DNA of 31,039 nt, from contig CALADQ010000018.1 of the NCBI GenBank assembly GCA_937890765.1, positions 1-31,039 of the forward strand, written 5' to 3'. The notes below the pieces were generated by a model. The model did not search any database, was not told where the DNA came from, and worked only from the letters and a program-made list of their open reading frames with translations. Origin of the DNA: an uncultured Candidatus Neoarthromitus sp. GTDB taxonomy: Bacteria; Bacillota; Clostridia; Clostridiales; Clostridiaceae. The stretch's first letter is position 1. Each line of letters begins with the position of its first letter. The translations under genes and the position numbers were made by a program. Shown in pieces: positions 25,079 to 31,039 of this stretch.

Positions 25079-26515
25079 TTAAACGTATTCTAATTTCATC
25101 TTAACAACCTTCTTTGTGTCACTTAAAATCTTGTAATCTTCACTATTTCTAAAATTAAATACCCAAGAAATATTATTATCAAAACAAATTATGGGTATAC
25201 AATTCCTATTTTTAGCTTTTTCATTTATTAAAAAGTCTTTTAATTTTTTAGTACTTTTCATTCCAAAAGGTTTGAAATGATCTCCTTCCCTTCTATTTCT
25301 TAAAACAACTTCACTCTCAACTTTATCAAAATTAAAATATCTAAAATTATAGGAAGATTTAACTTTATTGTAGTTTAAATTATTTTCCAAATTAAATACA
25401 ATCCTTATTTTATTTCCCAAAAAACACACTTCTTTAACAATTTCGCATGTAGAACCATTTTTCAAATTAGAAATTTCAATTTTATTCAATAGAACATGAC
25501 TCTCTTCTGAATTTTCATTTAAATTAGAAATACTATTTACAAATTTTAAACCACATAAATCCTTAATACAATAAAGACGTTTCCTAATTTGAATTTTTCC
25601 TCCAAACTTAAGATTAAAAGATTCAACTATACATTTAACATGTTTCAAATTTATATCGTTAATATCTCCACTGAAAATTTCAATGGTCGTTCGTATTAAT
25701 CTAAATAAAATAGAATTATGTAATTTAAAGCACTCATTTCTTATAAGGACTTCATTAAAACGAAATTCAACGTATTTTTCTAAATAAATTTTAACTAATT
25801 TTTCAAAAAAATCATTGTCTGTTTTGCTCATTTCCTTTAAATTTAAAATGCTATTTGTAATATCCATAGAAAAATTTTCATTTATGGCTGGTATTATGTT
25901 GAGTCTTAACTTATTTCTTAAGTAATCTTCAGAAAAATTAGAATCATCAGTCATATATTTAATTGAATTATCATTTAAAAATTTTTCAATGTGATCCTTT
26001 CTTCTTAAAAACAAAATAGGTCTTATGTAAAAATCATTTCTTATTTCTTTAATTCCTTCTATTCCCTTAATTCCCGTTCCTCTAAAAATTCTCATTAAAA
26101 TTGTTTCAACATCATCATCTGCATGATGTGCTAAAGCGCATTTGTTTATGATACCGCGATTTTTTAAATTTTCAAAAATATCATATCTTAAAAATCTACC
26201 TGCCATCTCAATAGAGATTTTGTTATCCAAACTATATTTTTTAACATCAACCTCATAACTTTTAAACTCAATGCAATTAAGCTTACAAAAATTTTTAGAA
26301 AAGTTTTCATCCCTTAGAGAAAATTCGCCTCTTAACATGTGATTTACATGTATGGCAATGACTTTAAAATTCATTTCGTAAGAAAGCTTATTTAAAATAT
26401 AAGTCATAAAAACAGAATCCGTTCCACCAGAAAAAGCACATCCAACTTTATCATTTTTAGAAATCAAATTATTTTTCTCTATGAAATTCCTAACCTCATT
26501 TAAAATATGCTCCAT
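25079..26515 (-). CDS. tilS: tRNA(Ile)-lysidine synthetase TilS
   Basis: TilS converts the wobble cytidine of the CAU anticodon of tRNA-Ile2 to lysidine. The 478-residue protein has the PP-loop SGGTDS (29-34), AIHVNHMLRG and the AHHADDDVETILMRIFRGTG segment in the amino-terminal N-type ATPase domain, and a carboxyl-terminal domain with NRREGDHFKPFGM and a KKLKDFLINEK segment. Length is typical of Firmicute TilS. It begins the tilS-hpt unit. Confidence 0.95.
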   Translation of the reverse strand: MEHILNEVRNFIEKNNLISKNDKVGCAFSGGTDSVFMTYILNKLSYEMNFKVIAIHVNHMLRGEFSLRDENFSKNFCKLNCIEFKSYEVDVKKYSLDNKISIEMAGRFLRYDIFENLKNRGIINKCALAHHADDDVETILMRIFRGTGIKGIEGIKEIRNDFYIRPILFLRRKDHIEKFLNDNSIKYMTDDSNFSEDYLRNKLRLNIIPAINENFSMDITNSILNLKEMSKTDNDFFEKLVKIYLEKYVEFRFNEVLIRNECFKLHNSILFRLIRTTIEIFSGDINDINLKHVKCIVESFNLKFGGKIQIRKRLYCIKDLCGLKFVNSISNLNENSEESHVLLNKIEISNLKNGSTCEIVKEVCFLGNKIRIVFNLENNLNYNKVKSSYNFRYFNFDKVESEVVLRNRREGDHFKPFGMKSTKKLKDFLINEKAKNRNCIPIICFDNNISWVFNFRNSEDYKILSDTKKVVKMKLEYV

Positions 26516-26550
26516 AATAATTCTCCTAAGTTTAAATAACTTGCTTTATA

Positions 26551-26578
26551 ATTATAAAACAATTTCTAAAAAATGCAA
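26551..26578 (-). promoter_or_regulatory. Candidate promoter of tilS-hpt
   Basis: On the minus strand TTGCAT (26578-26573), a 16-base spacer and a perfect TATAAT (26556-26551) precede tilS by about 35 bases. The -35 box overlaps the tail of the spoIIE terminator and matches consensus only in TTG. Confidence 0.45.
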
Positions 26579-26605
26579 AAGCCCTCTTGAACTCAAAAGG
26601 GCTTT
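26578..26605 (-). terminator. Terminator after spoIIE
   Basis: AAAGCCCT (26578-26585) pairs with AGGGCTTT (26598-26605); after one mismatch the inner bases TTG and CAA can pair as well. On the minus strand it is followed by TTTTGCATTTTTT. It overlaps the spoIIE stop codon. Confidence 0.8.
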
Positions 26606-28958
26606 AATTTTTATAAACCTTAGAAACTATAACCGTTACATCATCTTGATAACATTCAGCATTTAAAATTTTAAATTCTCTAATAATTTCTTCGCACAAT
26701 TTATCTGGAGAAATTACATCTATCTTTTTTAAAAAATTATAGAGCCAAGCTTTATGGGACAAATCATTAAAATGTATTAATCCATCTGTTAAATGAACCA
26801 TTATGTCGCCATACTCTAGCTGAAATTCACCGCTTATAATTTTATTATCTTGATTTTCCAAATCATCATTAAACAAATTCTTCTCGCTTTCTAAAACAAA
26901 AACTTGATTTCCACGTTTAATATACGTAAGAACAGAAAAGAATTTTAAATAATTTATTTTTCCATTGTAAAGATCTATACTTGAAAAATCTATTGTAGAA
27001 ATAGCCTCATCTCTGAAAAATTTCAATGAAACAATAGAAATTATTTCATTTATACAAGAATTTAAATTTAATCCTGTCATTACAAATTTGCAGATTAAAT
27101 CAACAGTAAATTTACTTTTATCGTAAGCCTCACTTCCAGAACCTATTCCATCACTTAAAACTATTATGTATTTATCATTTTTATCCCTTGTAAATATGTA
27201 ATTATCACCATTTTTATCTCTCTTTGATAACTGAGTACAATGGGAAATAATTTTGTAATTATATTTTTCAACGTAAGTTAAAACAACTTCTTTTTTGGAA
27301 CTGACATATTGGGAAGATTCATCTTGTAAAATCATCTCCTTATCGAGAGCCAAATTGATAATATCCAATATATCATTTTTATATTCAGAGTAAACACTAT
27401 GAGATAAAATAATTTTCACATTAATCTTACGATTTTCTTCATAGCAAACTAAATCAAAATACTTTATATTAAATTTATTAAACTTATTTATTAAACTTTT
27501 TTCGTAATTAACCTTAATTACAATATCTTTTTTAACTTCCTTTATACCTTGACTAATTATATTGTGAATGTTTTTAAGTTCATAAGACAACATATCTTGA
27601 GCTTCATATATTCTTCCCTCATAAACCTTTTGAATATTGTAAAAATTAGATATTTTCCCAAGTTCGCTTTTTATTTTCTCTTGATTAATACAAATATTTG
27701 AAACGTAATCCGTTAAACTTTTATTTCCATCCACAAAATTATCAAAACTAAAAAGCAATTGATCCCTAACTTCTTTAAAATTATTTTTCCAACAATAATT
27801 AACTTTTGAACAATCACCGCAAACACTTTCAGCTAAAATTTCTATATATATTTTCTTATCCAAAATCTTATATTTAAAATTAACATTTGAAACTATCATA
27901 TCCGATAATTCTTTGATTGAATTATTAAAATCATCTATTTTCTGTATTCTCATATCAAGAGTATTAAATAATCTTTTTTGAGAATAAAATTCCTTCTTGT
28001 TCTCCTCATCGAAATATATCAAAACTTTATTTAAAATATTTCTAGGTATACTCAAAAATATAACCATGGAAACAACAACTTCCATTAACAAATACTTTTG
28101 ATCAATGGTGAACAAAGATATATTTGAAAATTCCAAAATAAAAATACTCAAAGCGCAAACTATAACAACAGAAAATCTCGATGACAAATACAATATTGAA
28201 GAAATACACGCAAGCAAACTATATATGGAGATATACTGAGCAACATCGCCATACATAATTCCAATTATAGTTCCAGAAAAAACCGCCGAAACCATTCCAA
28301 TGGACATACCATTAACATAAGATATTATAAAAATAAAAACCATCAACAATATATTTGATAAATCCAAGGAAAATATTTTAAAACTATTCAATCCACAAAC
28401 AGACAAACACAAAGTCAAAATTAAACATATAACTTCATCTCTAACAAATATTTGATTTGTGTTAAAGTAATTTGTGACTTTTATAAAATTATTGAAAACA
28501 AAATAAAAAACTATTACAGTACTAACTTCAAACACAACAGAAAACATAGACGAAGTTAACGAAAAACCAACATTAAAATATTTGTATATAAAAATCGAAA
28601 ATACAACTATAGATAACATTAAAATATTTTTGTATTTAAAATTTATTTTCAAAAAGCTAAATACCATTAAACAAAAATTTATCATTATGTATATATCAAA
28701 ACTAACAAAACTATCTTTTGTACTCAAATATCCCAAAATACTGCTTAAACAAACGATAATTGAAAAAACTTTATTATTTTTGAGAATACATACGACTGTG
28801 AAAGCTATTCCTATAGGAGCCATATAAAACAAAACATTTATTCTACTTAACAAAAAAGCTATAAGTCCATAAAATAAATATTTTTTTACATCTAACAAAC
28901 TGCTTAATTTTCTATAATTATTTACTTCCCTATCTATAAATCTATCATTATAAATCAC
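26604..28958 (-). CDS. spoIIE: Stage II sporulation protein E, PP2C phosphatase
   Basis: SpoIIE dephosphorylates SpoIIAA to release SigF in the forespore and also acts at the polar septum. The 784-residue product has a hydrophobic amino-terminal third with about ten membrane spans (residues roughly 30-300), a cytoplasmic middle region with SVCGDCSKVNYCW, and a PP2C domain at the carboxyl end with LSDGIGSGSEA, HLTDGLIHF and DDVTVIV metal-site motifs. Bacillus SpoIIE is 827 residues. The start is GTG at 28958 with GAGGGTG upstream; an ATG one base earlier in another frame stops at once (ATGTGA). The yabP-yabQ-divIC-yabR-tRNA-spoIIE order is conserved in Firmicutes. Confidence 0.95.
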   Translation of the reverse strand: MIYNDRFIDREVNNYRKLSSLLDVKKYLFYGLIAFLLSRINVLFYMAPIGIAFTVVCILKNNKVFSIIVCLSSILGYLSTKDSFVSFDIYIMINFCLMVFSFLKINFKYKNILMLSIVVFSIFIYKYFNVGFSLTSSMFSVVFEVSTVIVFYFVFNNFIKVTNYFNTNQIFVRDEVICLILTLCLSVCGLNSFKIFSLDLSNILLMVFIFIISYVNGMSIGMVSAVFSGTIIGIMYGDVAQYISIYSLLACISSILYLSSRFSVVIVCALSIFILEFSNISLFTIDQKYLLMEVVVSMVIFLSIPRNILNKVLIYFDEENKKEFYSQKRLFNTLDMRIQKIDDFNNSIKELSDMIVSNVNFKYKILDKKIYIEILAESVCGDCSKVNYCWKNNFKEVRDQLLFSFDNFVDGNKSLTDYVSNICINQEKIKSELGKISNFYNIQKVYEGRIYEAQDMLSYELKNIHNIISQGIKEVKKDIVIKVNYEKSLINKFNKFNIKYFDLVCYEENRKINVKIILSHSVYSEYKNDILDIINLALDKEMILQDESSQYVSSKKEVVLTYVEKYNYKIISHCTQLSKRDKNGDNYIFTRDKNDKYIIVLSDGIGSGSEAYDKSKFTVDLICKFVMTGLNLNSCINEIISIVSLKFFRDEAISTIDFSSIDLYNGKINYLKFFSVLTYIKRGNQVFVLESEKNLFNDDLENQDNKIISGEFQLEYGDIMVHLTDGLIHFNDLSHKAWLYNFLKKIDVISPDKLCEEIIREFKILNAECYQDDVTVIVSKVYKN

Positions 28959-28978
28959 ATATTCACCCTCTAAGACTA

Positions 28979-29004
28979 ATTTACAAATTTTGTAAATAAT
29001 TATA
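28979..29004 (-). promoter_or_regulatory. spoIIE extended -10 promoter with start-site palindrome
   Basis: On the minus strand TGATATAAT gives an extended -10 with TATAAT at 29004-28999 and no good -35 box. Immediately downstream is a perfect palindrome, ATTTACAAA-A-TTTGTAAAT (28979-28997), covering the predicted transcription start. A weak -35 box suggests activator dependence, as for the Spo0A-controlled Bacillus spoIIE promoter, but I see no TGTCGAA box here. The palindrome may be an operator or a 5' RNA hairpin. Confidence 0.5.
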
Positions 29005-29066
29005 TCACTTAATTAAACTACAAGTTTTAATATTAACACTAATTTAATAATTTTTTTGCAAAAAAA

Positions 29067-29088
29067 AAGATAATCAAATGATTACCTT
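29067..29088 (-). terminator. Terminator of the tRNA cluster
   Basis: On the minus strand AAGGTAATC pairs with GATTATCTT (9 bp with one G-U) around the loop ATTT, followed by a run of T. It lies about 20 bases after the tRNA-Met 3' end and isolates spoIIE from the tRNA transcript. Confidence 0.87.
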
Positions 29089-29109
29089 CAAAAAGCAAAT
29101 TTAAACAAA

Positions 29110-29186
29110 TGGTAGCGGAAATAGGATTCGAACCTACGACACACCGGGTATGAACCGATTGCTCTAGCCAACTGAGCTATTCCGCC
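29110..29186 (-). tRNA. Elongator tRNA-Met (anticodon CAT)
   Basis: The cloverleaf has acceptor GGCGGAA/TTCCGCT (G1-U72), D stem GCTC/GAGC, anticodon stem ATCGG/CCGGT around TTCATAC, and T stem GTAGG/CCTAT, with CCA encoded. The anticodon arm GGTTCATACCCG closely resembles the Bacillus elongator tRNA-Met. A CAT anticodon could also mark a lysidine-modified tRNA-Ile2, but the acceptor and anticodon arms favour Met. Confidence 0.93.
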
Positions 29187-29192
29187 AAAAAA

Positions 29193-29268
<76 letters not shown>

Positions 29269-29273
29269 ATATC

Positions 29274-29363
29274 TGGTGCTGAAGACCGGAATCGAACCGG
29301 TACGGTATTTATAGTACCGCAGGATTTTAAGTCCTGTGCGTCTGCCAATTTCGCCACTTCAGC
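29274..29363 (-). tRNA. tRNA-Leu (anticodon TAA)
   Basis: This is a type II tRNA with acceptor GCTGAAG/CTTCAGC, anticodon stem CAGGA/TCCTG around CTTAAAA (anticodon TAA), a long variable arm (CGGTACTATAAATACCGT) and T stem ACCGG/CCGGT. CCA is encoded. It is the first tRNA of the Leu-fMet-Met transcript. Confidence 0.96.
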
Positions 29364-29398
29364 TCAAAATATTTTATCTAATATCAACTACCTTGATA

Positions 29399-29427
29399 AT
29401 TATAAATTATATCCTTATGTATGTCAA
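29399..29427 (-). promoter_or_regulatory. Consensus SigA promoter of the tRNA cluster
   Basis: On the minus strand a perfect TTGACA (29427-29422), a 17-base spacer and a perfect TATAAT (29404-29399) lie about 35 bases before tRNA-Leu. It starts just after the yabR stop codon and gives the tRNAs a strong promoter of their own. Confidence 0.87.
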
Positions 29428-29444
29428 TATATTTTTGATTTTAT

Positions 29445-29837
29445 TTATCCAAAATTCCTCTTACTATAACCACGATGCTTTGAGTCTTGACTCCTTCTAA
29501 AATCTTGCATCCTCTCCTCGCTGTCCTTCAAATACTTAGACAGTATATCCTCAAAATTATTTGAAGAAGTCTTTCTAAAGTCCTCTCTCTTATCTCTCGA
29601 AAAACCTTCTTCAGCTTTTTTTATGGATAAACTTATCTTTCCATTTCCATCTACAGACAAAACCCTAACTTTAACATCTGTTTTATCCTTGAGATAATCT
29701 TTAATATCTTTAACATATTTGTTTGATATCTCCGATATATGTACCAATCCCGTCTCACCATTAACCTCTACAAAAGCTCCAAAGCTAGTAACATTAACTA
29801 TCTTACCTTCATAAATACTTCCTATGACTAAAGCCAT
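29445..29837 (-). CDS. yabR: S1-domain RNA-binding protein, YabR type
   Basis: This 130-residue protein has one amino-terminal S1 domain (residues 1-75: IGSIYEGKIVNVTSFGAF, GLVHISEIS, VKVRVLSVDGNGKISLSIK). A charged tail rich in Arg, Lys, Ser and Asp (about 76-130) is probably disordered. S1 domains bind single-stranded RNA; the family lies downstream of divIC in Firmicutes, but its role is poorly defined. Start: ATG with AGGAGG about twelve bases upstream. Confidence 0.93.
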   Translation of the reverse strand: MALVIGSIYEGKIVNVTSFGAFVEVNGETGLVHISEISNKYVKDIKDYLKDKTDVKVRVLSVDGNGKISLSIKKAEEGFSRDKREDFRKTSSNNFEDILSKYLKDSEERMQDFRRSQDSKHRGYSKRNFG

Positions 29838-29864
29838 ATTAATTTTGCTCCTCCTTAAAATAAC

Positions 29865-30155
29865 CTAATTATCTCTAACTACATTTACTATGGACTTTTC
29901 TCCATCAAATACATAACCTAACCTCTCTCTAACTAAAACCTCAAGATAGTCTCTCGTATTTGACAAATCTAATTCATCCCTCAATAATTGAATTTCATGA
30001 TTTATTTCATTTAATTTGTTTTGATATTTTATAAGTTCAACTTCAACATTATATCTATCAAAATCATTTTTAAGCAAAGTAATCAAACTATAAATTAATA
30101 TGACTAAAATCACAACATTCCTAATAAAAAATATCCTTCTTCTTTGTTTAACCAA
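29865..30155 (-). CDS. divIC: Septum formation initiator DivIC/FtsB family
   Basis: This 96-residue protein has a short basic cytoplasmic start (KQRRR), one transmembrane helix (about residues 12-28) and an extracellular coiled coil (35-70), the bitopic layout of DivIC/FtsB division proteins that pair with FtsL and DivIB. The carboxyl end has VRERLGYVFDGEK, a family signature. The start is TTG at 30155 with AGAGG five bases before it. Position between yabQ and yabR is conserved. Confidence 0.92.
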   Translation of the reverse strand: MVKQRRRIFFIRNVVILVILIYSLITLLKNDFDRYNVEVELIKYQNKLNEINHEIQLLRDELDLSNTRDYLEVLVRERLGYVFDGEKSIVNVVRDN

Positions 30156-30227
30156 AACTACCTCTTTACAGAATAATTTTTGAAATACATAAATATTTTA
30201 ATACAAATTTGTTTTTTTTCAATACAT

Positions 30228-30617
30228 TTATGAACTTTTGTTATTTTTTTTAAAAAAAATACTAAATACAAAATAAAAAATATTCTTAAATATAATTCTA
30301 ATAAGAACTAAAGCTTTATTTTCAAAATTCTTTAACAATGGAAACACAAATCTAGAAATCAATTTTAAATAAAAAATAATGCCAAAAAAAATATAAAAAC
30401 ACGTGTAAAATGAAATTATTGCATATTGCGTGTAAAGCAAAAACCAAAACATCACTAATCCTATTAATATCCAAAACAAAATATTTTTAATTAAGTTAAT
30501 TACTTTACTAGAAAATACCCCTAAAATTATTTTATACATATCAAATATAACACCGAATAAAATTCCCGAAATAAAACTATACAATAGAACCAATATTTGA
30601 GTTTTTAAAGTTAACAT
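30228..30617 (-). CDS. yabQ: Sporulation membrane protein YabQ
   Basis: YabQ is a forespore-membrane protein needed for spore cortex formation in Bacillus. The 129-residue product is very hydrophobic with about four membrane segments (residues 5-27, 43-60, 64-85, 105-122) and the family-like start SFISGILFGVIFDMYK. Its ATG overlaps the yabP stop as TAATG. Bacillus YabQ is somewhat longer. Confidence 0.88.
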   Translation of the reverse strand: MLTLKTQILVLLYSFISGILFGVIFDMYKIILGVFSSKVINLIKNILFWILIGLVMFWFLLYTQYAIISFYTCFYIFFGIIFYLKLISRFVFPLLKNFENKALVLIRIIFKNIFYFVFSIFFKKNNKSS

Positions 30618-30907
30618 TATTTTTTACCCACTATTTTTTTCATAACACCAAGTCTAGAACTTCTCTTTTCTGAACCATCTAAATACCTTAATTGATTTAT
30701 GTTTCCTGATATAACTACTTCTCCATTTTTCAAATCAAGCTTAGATATTTTTAAATTATTACCTGAAATTTCTAATTTCTTTAACACAGTATTTAAAGTA
30801 ACTTTTGTTTCATTGAATGACACAACTTCATAAACTCCACTAACGTTAACCTTACTTCTGTTTTCCAATAATAAATTACTTTTTTTATTCGTTTCTTGTC
30901 GTTCCAT
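30617..30907 (-). CDS. yabP: Sporulation protein YabP
   Basis: YabP is a small sporulation protein of the YabP/YqfC family. The 96-residue product shows the family pattern: RSKVNVSGVYEVVSFNETKV (18-37), a glycine-rich beta region and GEVVISGNINQLRYLDGS. I place the start at the ATG at 30907 (MERQETNKK), eleven bases after GGAGG; upstream in-frame ATG or TTG codons (30928, 30931) would lie before or within that ribosome binding site. It heads the yabP-yabQ-divIC series. Confidence 0.9.
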   Translation of the reverse strand: MERQETNKKSNLLLENRSKVNVSGVYEVVSFNETKVTLNTVLKKLEISGNNLKISKLDLKNGEVVISGNINQLRYLDGSEKRSSRLGVMKKIVGKK

Positions 30908-30947
30908 TTTGTTTTTTTCCTCCAACATCAAATATTCTTTTATTAGA

Positions 30948-30976
30948 ATAATATGAATGTTTAATGTGAAGTATTA
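30948..30976 (-). promoter_or_regulatory. SigE-like promoter before yabP
   Basis: On the minus strand TAATACT (30976-30970), a 14-base spacer and CATATTAT (30955-30948) resemble the SigE consensus (about KMATATT, 14-15 bases, CATANNNT) with one -35 mismatch. The start would lie near 30940, about 33 bases before yabP. SigE control of yabP and yabQ is known in Bacillus; applying it here is inference. The rest of the right edge (30977-31039) shows no gene I can support. Confidence 0.5.
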
Positions 30977-31039
30977 CTTTAAACTTTGGCTATGTTAGCT
31001 AACTTTGTGATTAATTATATCTAAAATAGGCTATAATAT

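Noticed and set aside
30994..31003. Palindrome GTTAGCTAAC near the right edge
   Set aside because: A single 10-base palindrome without loop, T run or second copy in the window; too little to assign a function.

Overview
The window is strongly AT-rich chromosomal DNA from an endospore-forming, low-GC Clostridia-type Firmicute. SigH, SpoIIE, YabP and YabQ give the sporulation signature; McsA-McsB-ClpC, Rae1, mini-RNase III, RicT and single-chain glycyl-tRNA synthetase give the Firmicute signature. Very short intergenic regions, several TAATG stop/start overlaps and gaps in the usual gene order fit a reduced, host-associated clostridial genome. A segmented filamentous bacterium (Candidatus Arthromitus/Savagella) is a plausible guess, but I cannot prove it from sequence alone.

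Almost everything is on the minus strand, so transcription reads from high to low coordinates. From the right end: a sporulation/division cluster (yabP, yabQ, divIC, S1-domain yabR), three tRNAs (Leu, fMet, Met), spoIIE, tilS, hpt, ftsH, dusB, greA, lysS, a divergent ClpX-like AAA+ ATPase and glyS. A three-gene plus-strand island follows at 13376-16749 (CorA-type transporter, LD-carboxypeptidase, murD); it converges with glyS on a shared terminator and diverges from an Orn/Lys/Arg decarboxylase gene. The minus strand then resumes with decarboxylase-tmk-holB-ricT (the block known from Bacillus yaaO-tmk-holB-yaaT), a 57-residue ferredoxin, mcsA-mcsB-clpC without ctsR, ispD-cysS-mrnC-rlmB-rae1-sigH as one compact operon, and finally tRNA-Thr running into the first codons of tuf at the left edge.

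Functionally this is core genome: translation (CysRS, GlyRS, LysRS, TilS, DusB, RlmB, tRNAs, EF-Tu), replication (HolB, Tmk), proteolysis and quality control (ClpC with its McsAB arginine-phosphorylation adaptor, FtsH, ClpX-like), cell wall (MurD, LdcA), isoprenoid synthesis (IspD), purine salvage (Hpt) and sporulation control (SigH, SpoIIE, YabPQ, RicT). I see no prophage, transposon, CRISPR array or defence island. No stretch longer than about 175 bases lacks a gene; the larger gaps hold promoters and terminators listed below.

The most unusual item is the ClpX-like protein at 18242-19339. It keeps the zinc finger, Walker motifs, GYVG pore loop and an IGF-like tripeptide, but lacks the RKH substrate-recognition loop of ordinary ClpX. 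Other points worth a look are the absence of ctsR, radA, disA and ispF from their usual places, a GTN in place of the GMN motif in the CorA protein, a perfect 19-base palindrome at the predicted spoIIE transcription start, and a tRNA-Thr-tuf arrangement like that of E. coli tufB.
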